From Arthrobacter sp. APC 3897 (GTDB lineage: Bacteria > Actinomycetota > Actinomycetes > Actinomycetales > Micrococcaceae): a DNA stretch of 64,000 nt. A program made the position numbers and the translations under genes. The stretch covers positions 184,652-248,651 of the forward strand of contig NZ_JASDDG010000001.1 in the NCBI RefSeq assembly GCF_030407495.1, read 5' to 3'. This document shows, in pieces, positions 37,714 to 47,117 of the stretch; the first letter of the stretch is position 1, and each line of letters begins with the position of its first letter. The notes beneath the pieces were generated by a model. It did no database searches and had not been told where the DNA came from. It saw only the letters and a list, made by a program, of their open reading frames with translations.

Positions 37714-38592
37714 CTAGTCGCGCCGGCGGCGTTTGAGGTAGCGCTCAAACTCGCGGGCAATGGACTCGCCGCTGGCCTCCGGAAGCTCCGCTGTGTCCTT
37801 TGCCTCTTCCAGCTGGCGCACATAGGCGGCAATTTCAGGATCCTCGGTGGCCAGTTCGTCGACGCCCCGCTCCCAGGCATCGGCTTCATCCGTGAGCAGC
37901 GCCGTGTCCAGGGGAGCCTGGAGCAGCTCCTCAATGCGGTGCAGCAGGGACAGCTGCGCCTTGGGTGAAGGGGAGTGCCCCACATAATGGGGCACTGCCG
38001 CCCACAGGGAGACAGCAGGTATATCGGCCAGTCCGGCCATTTCCGCCAGCACGCCCACGATCCCGATGGGTCCCTCATAGTGGGAGGACTCCACCTTGAG
38101 CTCCTCCTGCAGGTCGCTGTCTTCGCAGGTCACCGTTACGGGAATCGGGCGGGTGTGCGGAACATCGGCCAGCAGTGCGCCCGCAAGAAGAATGCAGTCA
38201 ACGTCCAGTTCCTTGGCCAGCGCAATCAGCTCGGCGGTGTAGGCCCGCCACTTGTAGGACGGCTCAACACCGGAAACAAAGATCACGTCCAGGTTGCTGT
38301 TGGGAACCTCGGCCTTGGAAATGCGGGTGCTTGGCCATTTGATCCGTTTCCCGCCGGTGGACAGCCGCTCAATCACCGGCCGGGTGAACTGGAAATCGTA
38401 GTACTCATCAGCGTTCAGGCTGGCGATCTTCTCGCTTTGCCAAAACATGCTGAGGAACTTCACGGCGTCGCTGGCGGCCTCGCCGGCATCGTTCCAGCCT
38501 TCAAAGGCAGCCAGCATGACAGTGGTGCGCTCTTGGGAGCCGCCGTAAAAGTCCTGGAGGCCTATGGGCGGGGTTTCGTCGGTATTGCTCAC
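37714..38592 (-). CDS. PAC2 (proteasome assembly chaperone 2-like) family protein
   Basis: The 292-residue protein has the PAC2 core: AFEGWNDAGEAASDAVKFL at about residues 27-45, LLAGALLADVPHTRP, and GPIGIVGVLAEMAGLADIPAVSLWAAVPHYV. A charged C-terminal helical tail ends in KRRRRD. Bacterial members occur next to proteasome or mycothiol genes (for example Rv2125), but their role in proteasome assembly is not established. GTG 38592 lies 6 nt after TATGGT on the minus strand, so it may be leaderless. It is divergent from the HAD gene. Confidence 0.88.
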   Translation of the reverse strand: MSNTDETPPIGLQDFYGGSQERTTVMLAAFEGWNDAGEAASDAVKFLSMFWQSEKIASLNADEYYDFQFTRPVIERLSTGGKRIKWPSTRISKAEVPNSNLDVIFVSGVEPSYKWRAYTAELIALAKELDVDCILLAGALLADVPHTRPIPVTVTCEDSDLQEELKVESSHYEGPIGIVGVLAEMAGLADIPAVSLWAAVPHYVGHSPSPKAQLSLLHRIEELLQAPLDTALLTDEADAWERGVDELATEDPEIAAYVRQLEEAKDTAELPEASGESIAREFERYLKRRRRD

Positions 38593-38598
38593 AGACTC

Positions 38599-38604
38599 AC
38601 CATA
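38599..38604 (-). promoter_or_regulatory. -10 element of a leaderless transcript (PAC2 gene)
   Basis: TATGGT on the minus strand, 6 nt before GTG 38592. Confidence 0.4.
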
Positions 38605-38681
38605 TGTCCGGCACGCTGTGTTGTCAGGACCGCAGACATCCCTTCGCCGAGAGCAAAGTAAACCCGTCAGCCCCGGCCCCT

Positions 38682-38687
38682 TAGACT
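38682..38687 (+). promoter_or_regulatory. -10 element of a leaderless transcript (HAD gene)
   Basis: TAGACT ends 7 nt before ATG 38695. It is the same hexamer and spacing as at 3805. Confidence 0.55.
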
Positions 38688-38694
38688 GGGATGC

Positions 38695-39423
38695 ATGTCT
38701 TCTTCTGTTCCCCATGACCTGCAGATTGATCCCCGGTACGCCCCGCTCCAAGCGGTGCTGTGGGATATGGACGGCACGATCGTGGACACGGAACCGTATT
38801 GGATCCAGGCGGAAAAGGATCTCGTGGCAGAGTACGGCGGCTCATGGACGGATTCTGACGCCGAATCCATGGTCGGCCAGGCCTTGACCTACGGCGCCGG
38901 GCTGCTGCAGAACGCCGGAGTTCCGCTGACGGTGCGTGAAATCATCGACCGTCTGATTTCCCAGGTGACGGAGAACGTCAGCAACCGGATTCCCTGGCGT
39001 CCCGGTGCCCGCGAACTGCTGGCCGAACTTCGCGAGAACGGAGTCCCGTGCGTCCTGGTGACCATGTCGGAGCCCGTCCTGGCCAATGCGATTTGCCGTC
39101 AGCTGCCGGCCGGGACCTTCGAGTTCCTGGTTACCGGTGACATGGTCCAGCGGGGAAAGCCCCATCCGGAGCCCTACGAGCTGGCCTTCGACCGGCTTCG
39201 CGGGCTGGTCCCGGATCTGGTGAAGGACCGTGTGGTGGCGATTGAGGACTCCCTTCCGGGAGTCACCTCCGCCACCGCAGCGGGACTGGTAACGCTTGGT
39301 GTTCCCCATTTCCTTCCCCTGCCTCCGGCCGGGGACCGGCATGAATGGGAAACCCTGGCCGGCCGGTCAGCTGCGGATCTGGCATCGCTGGTGACCTCGA
39401 CCCCGGCAGGGGCAACGCGTTGA
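38695..39423 (+). CDS. HAD superfamily phosphatase (beta-phosphoglucomutase-like)
   Basis: The 242-residue cytoplasmic hydrolase has the four HAD motifs: DMDGTIVDTEP (nucleophile Asp at about residue 23), the helical cap, motif II VTMSEP, motif III lysine in RGKPHPEPY and motif IV VAIEDSLPGVTSA. The substrate is a sugar phosphate or other phosphomonoester and cannot be specified. The stop overlaps the TTG start of the M50 protease gene by 3 nt, so the two are translationally coupled. A leaderless start is likely. Confidence 0.9.
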   Translation: MSSSVPHDLQIDPRYAPLQAVLWDMDGTIVDTEPYWIQAEKDLVAEYGGSWTDSDAESMVGQALTYGAGLLQNAGVPLTVREIIDRLISQVTENVSNRIPWRPGARELLAELRENGVPCVLVTMSEPVLANAICRQLPAGTFEFLVTGDMVQRGKPHPEPYELAFDRLRGLVPDLVKDRVVAIEDSLPGVTSATAAGLVTLGVPHFLPLPPAGDRHEWETLAGRSAADLASLVTSTPAGATR

Positions 39424-40598
39424 GCACTACCCCCGGAGCCGAGACGCCGGCGCCCGCGCGCAACGGGATACCGCTGGGGCGGATCGCCGGTGTACCCATC
39501 TATCTGGCCTACTCCTGGTTCATTATCGCCGCCTTCATCGTGGTGTTCTTCGGCCCCCTGGTCCGGCGCAGCTTTCCGTATCTTGGGGCCGGCGCCTACG
39601 GCGTTGCTTTGGGATACGCCCTGCTGCTCCTGGTTTCCGTTCTCATTCACGAACTGGCCCATGCCCTCCTTGCCCGGAAATACCGCTGGCCAACCGCAAA
39701 GATCGTCCTGACACTGTGGGGCGGGCATACCCAGTTCGGAAGCGTGCAGACAACGCCCGGCCGGTCCCTGCTGGTGGCCCTGGCCGGACCCGCCGCCAAC
39801 TTCGTGCTGGCCGGTGCCGGCTGGCTTCTCCTGTTTGCGGTGCCGCTGAATCCCGTGGCGGCGCTGCTGGCCCAGATCTTCGTGTGGGCAAACCTGCTGG
39901 TGGCCGTCTTCAATATCCTGCCCGGTCTTCCCCTGGACGGCGGCCGGATCGTGGAGTCTGCGGTGTGGAAAGCCACCGGGTCCCAGGACCGGGGTACCGT
40001 AGCCGCCGGCTACGCCGGACGCATCATCGCAGTCCTGCTGGCTGCCGCCGTCGTCGTTCCGCCCTACCTGCGCGGAGAAGCCCCTGACCTGCAGCTGATC
40101 CTGCTCACCGCCCTGATTTCTTCCTTCCTGTGGATGGGTGCCGGAGCGAGCATCCAAAACGCGCGCGTACGGCTGCGGCTGCCCGGGGTCAGCGCAGGCG
40201 CGCTGATGAGCCCTGCTGTTTCCCTTCCCACCGGCTCGACTGTGGCCGGCGCCAGGACGCTGCTGGCAGCGAACCCGCAGGCGGCGCTGGTGATCACCGC
40301 CGTTACCGGCCAGCCCTGGGCAGTCGCCGACCGCGGAGCACTCGCGCTGGTCCCGGACAACCTGGCGGCGGCCACTCCGGTGGACGCCGCAGCCCGCCCC
40401 CTGGCTCCGGGAGCCTATGTTCCCGTGGTCGCCGCCGGTTCAGAACTGGTGGAATACCTCGCTAAACTTCATGGCAGTGAATACGCCGTCATAGATCATG
40501 ACGGCTCCGTCATCGGGCTACTGACCCAGGCTGCTGTCCTGGACGCCATGACGGCCAGGCCGGGGCGGCGGCAGCGTCCGCCGGCCTCCCCGCGGTAG
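39420..40598 (+). CDS. Site-2 protease (M50) family membrane metalloprotease with CBS-like domain
   Basis: The 392-residue intramembrane zinc protease has VLIHELAHALLA (HExxH, about residues 76-87) and the third ligand in NILPGLPLDGGRI (about 169-181), with about six membrane helices. The C-terminal 150 residues look like a degenerate CBS pair (MSPAVSLPTGSTVAGA; VIDHDGSVIGLLTQAAVLDAM). This is the Rip3-type architecture of actinobacteria, which may cleave membrane-bound regulators. TTG 39420 lies 8 nt after AGGGG; the overlap with the HAD gene supports it. Confidence 0.88.
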   Translation: MSTTPGAETPAPARNGIPLGRIAGVPIYLAYSWFIIAAFIVVFFGPLVRRSFPYLGAGAYGVALGYALLLLVSVLIHELAHALLARKYRWPTAKIVLTLWGGHTQFGSVQTTPGRSLLVALAGPAANFVLAGAGWLLLFAVPLNPVAALLAQIFVWANLLVAVFNILPGLPLDGGRIVESAVWKATGSQDRGTVAAGYAGRIIAVLLAAAVVVPPYLRGEAPDLQLILLTALISSFLWMGAGASIQNARVRLRLPGVSAGALMSPAVSLPTGSTVAGARTLLAANPQAALVITAVTGQPWAVADRGALALVPDNLAAATPVDAAARPLAPGAYVPVVAAGSELVEYLAKLHGSEYAVIDHDGSVIGLLTQAAVLDAMTARPGRRQRPPASPR

Positions 40599-40652
40599 AT
40601 TTCCGCCCCTTCTTTCCACACCAGCAACACCCGATCCAAAGGAACGTTACCC

Positions 40653-41720
40653 ATGAACTCGGAAACTCCGGGCCAGACTGCCGCAACAGCGCCCCATGGC
40701 GCCGACAACCGCCGGGGGCCGCTGCGTCCGGGGGAGCGCGTCCAGCTCACGGACGAAAAGGGCCGGCACAGCACCATCACCCTGACTGTTGGCGGTGCAT
40801 TCCATACCCACCGCGGATTCCTGCCGCATGACAGCATTATCGGCAATTCCGAAGGCACCATCGTCACCAACACCACGGGGCAGCAGTACCAGGTGCTGCG
40901 CCCCCTGCTGTCCGACTTTGTCCTCTCGATGCCCCGCGGCGCCGCAGTGGTTTATCCCAAGGACGCCGGCCAGATTGTCACCATGGCGGACATCTTTCCC
41001 GGTGCCCGCGTGGTGGAGGCCGGCGTGGGCTCCGGAGCCCTGAGCATTTCACTGCTGCGTGCCGTGGGAGATCACGGTTCGCTGCATTCCTTTGAACGCC
41101 GCGAAGAGTTCGCGGACATTGCCCGGGGGAACGTGGAAACCTTCTTCGGCGGACCGCACCCCGCCTGGAACATCACCCTGGGTGACTTCCAGGAAGAGGT
41201 TGTCCGTACGGAGGAACCCGGCAGCGTGGACCGGGTGGTCCTTGACATGCTGGCTCCGTGGGAATGCACCGACGCCGTAGCCACCGTCCTGGCGCCCGGA
41301 GGCGTCTGGATCTCCTACGTCGCCACCGTCACGCAGCTGTCCCGCACCGCCGAGGCAATCCGTGCCGACGGCAGGTTCACCGAGCCCGACGGCTGGGAAT
41401 CCATGGTTCGCGGCTGGCACCTGGAAGGCCTGGCCGTTCGTCCGGACCACCGCATGGTGGCGCACACCGGTTTCCTCCTGACCGCCCGCCGCCTGGCGGA
41501 AGGCGCCACCGGCCTGGTACCCAAGCGGCGCGCTTCCAAGACCAACTTCAGCGAAGAGGACATGAACGCCTGGACTCCGGCAGCCGTAGGGGAACGCGAA
41601 GTCTCGGCGCACAAGCTGCGCCGTGCCGCCCGTGACGCCAGCTCGAAGGTGCAGCGCGGTGCCCTGGAGAACGCTGAAAAGTACAACGCGGATCAGGACG
41701 TTACGCCGGAAACGCCCTAG
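40653..41720 (+). CDS. trmI: tRNA (adenine(58)-N1)-methyltransferase
   Basis: The 355-residue SAM-dependent enzyme methylates A58 in the T-loop of tRNAs. It has an N-terminal small beta domain, then the Rossmann fold with the SAM motif [20 protein letters not shown] (about residues 119-138) and VLDMLAPWE. An actinobacterial C-terminal extension (about 290-355) is helical and charged. The Mycobacterium homologue (Rv2118c) is also just upstream of the proteasome ATPase gene. ATG 40653 follows AAAGGAA. Confidence 0.93.
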   Translation: MNSETPGQTAATAPHGADNRRGPLRPGERVQLTDEKGRHSTITLTVGGAFHTHRGFLPHDSIIGNSEGTIVTNTTGQQYQVLRPLLSDFVLSMPRGAAVVYPKDAGQIVTMADIFPGARVVEAGVGSGALSISLLRAVGDHGSLHSFERREEFADIARGNVETFFGGPHPAWNITLGDFQEEVVRTEEPGSVDRVVLDMLAPWECTDAVATVLAPGGVWISYVATVTQLSRTAEAIRADGRFTEPDGWESMVRGWHLEGLAVRPDHRMVAHTGFLLTARRLAEGATGLVPKRRASKTNFSEEDMNAWTPAAVGEREVSAHKLRRAARDASSKVQRGALENAEKYNADQDVTPETP

Positions 41721-41727
41721 CCGCAAT

Positions 41728-41785
41728 CGGGTTGGCGGATAACTGCCGGCCCGGCAAAACAAGAGGTGCCAACCCGTGTTTTGCC
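41728..41785 (+). promoter_or_regulatory. Two interleaved, mutually exclusive hairpins between trmI and arc
   Basis: Stem A is CGGGTTGGC (41728-41736) with GCCAACCCG (41768-41776). Stem B is GGCAAAACA (41753-41761) with TGTTTTGCC (41777-41785). Each is 9 bp and perfect, and they cannot form together because no linker is left between 41776 and 41777. It could be a trmI 3' end or a switch affecting read-through into the pupylation operon. Confidence 0.5.
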
Positions 41786-41810
41786 TTCGTTGCTGGGTTA
41801 TCGTCAAGGC

Positions 41811-41816
41811 TAGAGT
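41811..41816 (+). promoter_or_regulatory. Putative -10 element of the arc operon
   Basis: TAGAGT predicts a start at about 41823, leaving a leader of about 23 nt that contains the AAGGTGG ribosome site before ATG 41846. Confidence 0.45.
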
Positions 41817-41845
41817 CCCTGCGCAACGTGAAGGTGGTCGCAAAC

Positions 41846-43609
41846 ATGGCTGGAGCAGATAGCAACGTTGAATCCGGGGCTGAAGACCCGCGCGGATACC
41901 TTCGCGGAACAACCGGCCCCGGAGCCGACGCCCAGCAGACAGCCGTGCTGCGGGAGAAGCTGCGGAACGTGGACCGGCAGCTGGCAGCCCTCACCCACAA
42001 CAACTCCCGCCTGGTGGCGATGCTGGAGACGGCAAAAGCGGAGATCATCCGGCTGAAGGATGCCCTCGAGAACGAGGGAGCCACGCCCTTCAGCTTCGCG
42101 ACCGTCCTGTCCGTAAACCACCGGGCACCGGCGAGCAGGGGCAAAACAACAACTGCGGCGGTGCAGGACAGTCTGGACATCATTCAGTCCGGACGCAAGC
42201 TTCGCGTTTCGGTCAGCCCGCTGCTGGACATGGCACAGATTGTTCCCGGGCAGGAAGTGCTCCTGAACGAATCACTGGTGGCCGTTGCATCGCTCGGATT
42301 CGAGCGCAGCGGCGAGCTGTTCACAGTGAAGGAACTGCTGGGCAGTGACCGCTGCCTGGTCGTTGGCCGGGCCGACGACGAACGGGTGGTGCGCCTCAAC
42401 GGTCCGCTGATGGCCGAAAGGGTTCGGGTGGGAGACGCTCTCACCGTCGATACCCGGATCGGCTACGCCCTGGAGAAGATCCCCCGCAGCGAGGTGGAGA
42501 ACCTTGTACTGGAAGAAGTTCCGGACATCTCCTACTCGGACATCGGTGGCCTGGGGCCGCAGATTGAACAGATCCGCGACGCCGTCGAGCTGCCGTTCCT
42601 GCACCCGGACCTGTACCGGGAGCACGGGCTCAAGGCGCCGAAGGGCATCCTGCTGTACGGCCCTCCCGGCTGCGGCAAAACCCTGATTGCCAAGGCGGTG
42701 GCCCACTCCCTGGCCGCCCGGGTGATGGAGCAGACCGGATCCCTGGGAACCCGAAGTTATTTCCTGAACATCAAGGGTCCGGAGCTGCTGGACAAGTACG
42801 TGGGGGAGACCGAGCGGCACATCCGGCTCATTTTCGCCCGCGCCCGTGAAAAGGCCTCCGGCGGAAGCCCCGTGGTGGTGTTCTTCGATGAGATGGACTC
42901 ACTCTTCCGGACCCGCGGCACCGGAATCTCCTCCGACGTCGAAACCACCATCGTTCCCCAGCTGCTCTCGGAGATCGACGGCGTGGAGAAGCTGGAGAAC
43001 GTCATTGTCATCGGCGCCTCCAACCGGGAGGACATGATCGATCCTGCCATCCTGCGCCCGGGACGGCTGGACGTGAAGATCAAGATTCTGCGGCCTGATG
43101 CTGAGGGCGCTGCGGAGATTTTCGCCAAGTACCTGACGCCCGATCTGCCCCTGCACCGGGACGACCTCGCCGAAAACGGGTACGACCCGGAGATGACGGT
43201 CCGGGAAATGATTCGCCGGACCGTGGAAAAGATGTACGCGGAGGACAAGTCCAACGAATACCTGGAAGTCACCTATGCCAACGGTGACACCGAGATGCTC
43301 TACTTCAAGGACTTCAACTCCGGCGCCGTCATCCAAAACGTTGTGGACCGGGCCAAGAAGTATGCCATCAAGGACCTGCTGACACTGCACCAGCGGGGCC
43401 TGCGGATTGACCATCTGATGCGGGCAGTGGTGGATGAATTCCGCGAGCACGAGGACATGCCCAACACCACCAATCCGGACGACTGGGCACGTATTTCCGG
43501 CAAGAAAGGCGAGCGCATCACTTACATCCGCACCATCATCCAGGGTAAAGCCGGCCAGGAACCCGGACGCACCATCGAAACAGCAGCCAACCCCGGGCAG
43601 TATCTGTGA
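41846..43609 (+). CDS. arc: Proteasomal AAA+ ATPase ARC/Mpa
   Basis: The 587-residue ring ATPase recognises Pup, unfolds pupylated proteins and threads them into the 20S core. An N-terminal coiled coil (about residues 30-80) binds Pup and is followed by two OB folds. The AAA domain has Walker A GPPGCGKT at about 272-279 and Walker [12 protein letters not shown]. The C-terminus is QYL, the HbYX-type motif that opens the proteasome gate. ATG 41846 has AAGGTGG at proper distance; GTG 41828 is a weaker option and the longer frame from 41732 is not supported. The stop overlaps dop (GTGA). Confidence 0.97.
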   Translation: MAGADSNVESGAEDPRGYLRGTTGPGADAQQTAVLREKLRNVDRQLAALTHNNSRLVAMLETAKAEIIRLKDALENEGATPFSFATVLSVNHRAPASRGKTTTAAVQDSLDIIQSGRKLRVSVSPLLDMAQIVPGQEVLLNESLVAVASLGFERSGELFTVKELLGSDRCLVVGRADDERVVRLNGPLMAERVRVGDALTVDTRIGYALEKIPRSEVENLVLEEVPDISYSDIGGLGPQIEQIRDAVELPFLHPDLYREHGLKAPKGILLYGPPGCGKTLIAKAVAHSLAARVMEQTGSLGTRSYFLNIKGPELLDKYVGETERHIRLIFARAREKASGGSPVVVFFDEMDSLFRTRGTGISSDVETTIVPQLLSEIDGVEKLENVIVIGASNREDMIDPAILRPGRLDVKIKILRPDAEGAAEIFAKYLTPDLPLHRDDLAENGYDPEMTVREMIRRTVEKMYAEDKSNEYLEVTYANGDTEMLYFKDFNSGAVIQNVVDRAKKYAIKDLLTLHQRGLRIDHLMRAVVDEFREHEDMPNTTNPDDWARISGKKGERITYIRTIIQGKAGQEPGRTIETAANPGQYL

Positions 43610-45216
43610 GCGTGCGCCGTGTCACGGGCACCGAAACCGAGTACGGTGTGCTGGCGCCCGGAATGCCCGCGGCCAACGCCACCGTCCTGTCCAGCCAGAT
43701 CGTCAACGCGTATGCAGCGTCGCGCCGGAGCGGAGCGGGAAACTTCGGCGGCACCCGGTGGGATTACACGGATGAGGCGCCGCTGAATGACGCCAGGGGG
43801 TTCGCGGTGCCCCGGACGGCGGCGGATCCCACGCAGCTGACCGATGTTCCGCCGGTCCTGGACGCTGAACAGATTGCCCTGGAGGGCGGCGGGCCGGCCG
43901 CCCTCTACGGTGAACAGACCACTGACAATCCGGTGCTGATGAACATGGTTCTGGCCAACGGTGCACGTCTCTACGTTGACCACGCGCATCCGGAGTACTC
44001 CTCTCCGGAAGTCACCACCCCGCGGGATGCCGTCCTTTGGGACAAAGCCGGGGACGCCGTCGTGCTGGCTGCGGTGCGCTACATTGCGGCCGCTCCCGGG
44101 TTCTCGCCCGTGAACCTGTACAAGAACAACACTGACAGCAAGGGGGCCTCCTACGGCTCCCACGAGAACTACTTGGTTCCGCGCAGTGTTCCGTTCACCG
44201 ACCTGGTCCGCGGCCTGGTGCCCTTCTTTGTCAGCCGGCAGGTCATCGTCGGGTCCGGCCGGGTGGGGATAGGGACCAGCAACCAGCGCCAGGGCTACCA
44301 GCTGAGCCAGCGGGCGGATTTCTTCGAGGCCGAAGTGGGCCTGGAAACCACCATCCGGCGTCCCATTGTGAACACCCGGGATGAACCTCATGCCGTCGCG
44401 GAAAAGTACCGGCGGCTGCACGTCATTATCGGAGACGCCAACCTCAGCGAGGTATCCACCCTCCTGAAAGTGGGAACCACCTCCATTGTCCTGTCCATGA
44501 TCGAGGCAGGCAGCGCGCCGCTGGTGGAGCTGCGGGACCCGGTGGGGGCGCTGCAGGCCATTAGTCATGATCCAACCCTGCAGCGGCTGGTGGAACTCAA
44601 AGACGGGCGGAAGGTCTCCGGCCTTGATCTCCAGGAGATCTACTTGGAGGCCGCTGCCCGGCACTGCCGCAGCACAGGGACGGACCCGGACACGGAGGAC
44701 GTCCTGACCCGCTGGACATCCCTGGTGGGAACACTCAAGCGGGATCCCATGGAGGCCGCTGCTTCCGTGGACTGGGTGGCGAAACTTAAACTGCTCCAGG
44801 CATACCGCACCCGGGACTCCCTCGCCTGGTCCGATGCCCGGCTGCATCTGGTGGATTTGCAGTACTCGGACATCCGTCCGGAAAAGGGGCTCTACTACCG
44901 GCTCGCCGCCCGCGGCCACATGGAGCGCATCGTGACGGATGCCGAGATTGCGCGGGCCGTCAATGAGCCGCCGGATGACACCCGGGCCTATTTCCGCGGC
45001 AACTGCGTCAGCCGCTTCCCTGAGCAGGTGGTCGGGGCAAGCTGGGATTCGATCATCTTTGAGCTCCCCTCACGCCGCCGCCTGCAGCGCATCCCCACGC
45101 GTGAACCCCTCAAGGGAACCCGCGCCCTTACGGGTGAATTATTCGAAGCTTCAGTGGATGCGGAGGACTTTGTCACTCGACTCCTGTCCGGCCCGGAACA
45201 TAGCGTGGCACCATAG
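43606..45216 (+). CDS. dop: Pup deamidase/depupylase
   Basis: The 536-residue glutamine-synthetase-like enzyme deamidates the C-terminal Gln of Pup and also removes Pup from conjugates. The ATP/Mg motif GTETEYGV (about residues 8-15) is present. The Dop-specific stretch between about 38 and 85 ([22 protein letters not shown]), absent from PafA, marks it as Dop. [19 protein letters not shown] and TRDEPHA follow. The GTG start overlaps the arc stop. Confidence 0.96.
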   Translation: MSVRRVTGTETEYGVLAPGMPAANATVLSSQIVNAYAASRRSGAGNFGGTRWDYTDEAPLNDARGFAVPRTAADPTQLTDVPPVLDAEQIALEGGGPAALYGEQTTDNPVLMNMVLANGARLYVDHAHPEYSSPEVTTPRDAVLWDKAGDAVVLAAVRYIAAAPGFSPVNLYKNNTDSKGASYGSHENYLVPRSVPFTDLVRGLVPFFVSRQVIVGSGRVGIGTSNQRQGYQLSQRADFFEAEVGLETTIRRPIVNTRDEPHAVAEKYRRLHVIIGDANLSEVSTLLKVGTTSIVLSMIEAGSAPLVELRDPVGALQAISHDPTLQRLVELKDGRKVSGLDLQEIYLEAAARHCRSTGTDPDTEDVLTRWTSLVGTLKRDPMEAAASVDWVAKLKLLQAYRTRDSLAWSDARLHLVDLQYSDIRPEKGLYYRLAARGHMERIVTDAEIARAVNEPPDDTRAYFRGNCVSRFPEQVVGASWDSIIFELPSRRRLQRIPTREPLKGTRALTGELFEASVDAEDFVTRLLSGPEHSVAP

Positions 45217-45257
45217 GCACTAGCAGTTGGGGTTCCGATGGTCAGGACCCGTCACAG

Positions 45258-45272
45258 GGCCGGACTCCGGCC
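45258..45272 (+). promoter_or_regulatory. Small hairpin in front of the pup ribosome site
   Basis: GGCCGGACTCCGGCC is a perfect 15-nt palindrome (about 5 bp with a GACTC loop) ending one base before AAGGAAGG of pup. It may tune pup translation relative to dop, or protect a processed 5' end. Confidence 0.45.
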
Positions 45273-45288
45273 AAGGAAGGCAGGCATC

Positions 45289-45492
45289 ATGGCAGCCCAG
45301 GACCGCAGGAACACCGAAGGACGCACCGGGGAAGAGGAAGTGGAAGAGACGCCTCTCCCCGAGGCCGGCCCTGAAGCGGGCGCGTCAGCGCAGACCGAAG
45401 GCGTGGACGACCTTCTGGATGAAATTGACGGCGTGTTGGAAAACAACGCCGAGGAATTTGTTCGGGGTTTCATCCAGAAGGGCGGACAGTAG
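45289..45492 (+). CDS. pup: Prokaryotic ubiquitin-like protein Pup
   Basis: The 67-residue, mostly disordered tag is rich in E, D, A and G. The helical ARC-binding region [23 protein letters not shown] (about 38-60) is conserved. It ends in KGGQ, so the last residue is Gln and must be deamidated by Dop before PafA can attach it to lysines. ATG 45289 follows AAGGAAGG; the extended frame from 45238 is not used. Only 3 nt separate it from prcB. Confidence 0.97.
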   Translation: MAAQDRRNTEGRTGEEEVEETPLPEAGPEAGASAQTEGVDDLLDEIDGVLENNAEEFVRGFIQKGGQ

Positions 45493-45495
45493 CGG

Positions 45496-46320
45496 ATGAC
45501 CCATCAGGACCCCGCGTCAGCGGTCAACGGGGCGGCTCCGCCGTCCTTCAGCGATCATCTTGCCCGACACCACCCCGAGCTTCTGCCGTCAGCGCGGCGG
45601 CTGGGGCCGGCTTCTGCCACAGCCGCGTCCGCGGCGGCGCCGCAGGCCACCACCATAGTGGCCCTCACCTATGCCGGCGGGGTGCTGATGGCCGGTGACC
45701 GGCGGGCAACCATGGGGAACATGATTGCCAGCCGCCACATCAAGAAGGTCTTCCCGGCTGATAACTACTCAGTGGTCGGCATTGCCGGAACAGCCGGACT
45801 GGCCATCGACATGATCCGCCTGTTCCAGGTTGAGCTGGAGCACTACGACAAAATCGAAGGGACGCCCATGAGCCTGGACGGCAAGTCCAACCGGCTCGCG
45901 GCCATGGTGCGCTCCAACCTCCCGCTGGCACTCCAGGGGCTTGCGGTGGTGCCGCTGTTTGCCGGCTATGACACCGAACGCCACCTCGGCCGGCTCTTCT
46001 CCTACGACGTCACGGGCGGACGCTACGAGGAGTACGAACACCACAGCGTGGGCTCGGGATCGGTCTTTGCTCGCGGAGCGCTCAAAAAGCTTTGGAAACC
46101 GGGGCTGGATGAGGAGAGCGCGGTAGCCGTGGCAGTGGAATCCCTCTACGACGCGGCCGACGACGACTCCGCCACCGGCGGCCCGGACCTGGTACGGCAG
46201 CTGTGGCCTGTGGTCTATGTGGTCAACAGCGCCGGTGCCAGGGAAATCCCGGAGCGGGAACTGCACATGATGGCCCAGGAACTGGTTAACCGCCGGTCCG
46301 CAGCAGGATTGGAGGGCTGA
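45496..46320 (+). CDS. prcB: Proteasome subunit beta
   Basis: The 274-residue precursor of the catalytic subunit of the 20S core has a propeptide of about 51 residues ending in QA. The mature chain starts with the nucleophile Thr52 in [21 protein letters not shown], where autocleavage occurs. Conserved Asp and Lys of the active site lie in the following GDRR and IKKVF segments. It sits between pup and prcA with 2-3 nt gaps. Confidence 0.97.
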   Translation: MTHQDPASAVNGAAPPSFSDHLARHHPELLPSARRLGPASATAASAAAPQATTIVALTYAGGVLMAGDRRATMGNMIASRHIKKVFPADNYSVVGIAGTAGLAIDMIRLFQVELEHYDKIEGTPMSLDGKSNRLAAMVRSNLPLALQGLAVVPLFAGYDTERHLGRLFSYDVTGGRYEEYEHHSVGSGSVFARGALKKLWKPGLDEESAVAVAVESLYDAADDDSATGGPDLVRQLWPVVYVVNSAGAREIPERELHMMAQELVNRRSAAGLEG

Positions 46321-46322
46321 CC

Positions 46323-47117
46323 ATGACACAGCAGTTCTATGTTTCTCCCGAGCAGCTGATGAAGGACCGGGCGGATTTCGCCCGCAAAGGCATCGCCAGG
46401 GGACGCTCGGTAGTGGTGCTGACCTGCCGCGACGGCATCGCGCTGGTTGCCGAGAATCCCTCGCCGTCGCTGCATAAACTCGGGGAGATCTATGACCGGA
46501 TAGGTTTCGCCGCAGTGGGCAAGTACAACGAGTTTGAGAGCCTGCGCCAGGCCGGCGTCCGCTACGCCGATGTACGCGGCTACTCCTACTCCCGCGAAGA
46601 CGTTTCTGCCCGCGGGCTGGCCAGCGTCTATGCGCAGAGCCTCGGATCCGTCTTCACGACGGAGGGAAAGCCGTTCGAAGTGGAACTGGCCGTGGCCGAA
46701 GTGGGCTCCGAACCGTATCAGGACCATTTGTACCGCCTCACATTCGACGGTTCGATTGCCGATGAAAGCAACTATGTGGTCATGGGCGGCCAGGCGGACG
46801 TCGTTAACGAAGCGCTGGCCCGGTCCTGGAACCAGGACACAGGCTTCCCCGACGCCATCCGCACGGCCGTTGGTGCCCTCTCCGCTACCCGCGCGCCCGC
46901 GGAGCCGTCGGGTACCGCCAACGGCTCCTCCGGTTACGGCAACCCCGGCAATGCTGCCGACGGCGCGGGATCTGCCGCGGAACGGCTCGGGGCGGGGCTG
47001 CTGGAAGTAGCGGTCCTGGATCGGAATCCACTGTCTTCACGGGGTACGGTGCGGGCATTCCGGAGAATCAACACCGTAGAGCTGGACCGTTTGCTGTCCG
47101 GCCCGGAGGGAGACTGA
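46323..47117 (+). CDS. prcA: Proteasome subunit alpha
   Basis: The 264-residue non-catalytic ring subunit forms the gate that the ARC C-termini open. The start [23 protein letters not shown] is the alpha-subunit gate region; [41 protein letters not shown] is typical. The C-terminal part from about 190 to 225 is low-complexity and glycine/alanine-rich. Its stop shares one base with the pafA start (TGATG). Confidence 0.97.
   Translation: MTQQFYVSPEQLMKDRADFARKGIARGRSVVVLTCRDGIALVAENPSPSLHKLGEIYDRIGFAAVGKYNEFESLRQAGVRYADVRGYSYSREDVSARGLASVYAQSLGSVFTTEGKPFEVELAVAEVGSEPYQDHLYRLTFDGSIADESNYVVMGGQADVVNEALARSWNQDTGFPDAIRTAVGALSATRAPAEPSGTANGSSGYGNPGNAADGAGSAAERLGAGLLEVAVLDRNPLSSRGTVRAFRRINTVELDRLLSGPEGD

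Noticed and set aside
39420..39440. Resemblance between the start of the M50 gene and the left arm of the 48496 hairpin
   Set aside because: Only 12 identical bases (TTGAGCACTACC) plus a shorter match; one copy is coding. Too short to call a repeat family.
41728..41785. H-type pseudoknot in the trmI-arc gap
   Set aside because: The two stems are interleaved, but no linker remains between the two 3' arms (41776/41777) to cross a 9-bp stem, so both cannot form at full length. They were reported as alternative hairpins.
43522..44919. Minus-strand open frame of 465 codons inside dop
   Set aside because: Shadow of dop, whose motifs are complete on the plus strand.
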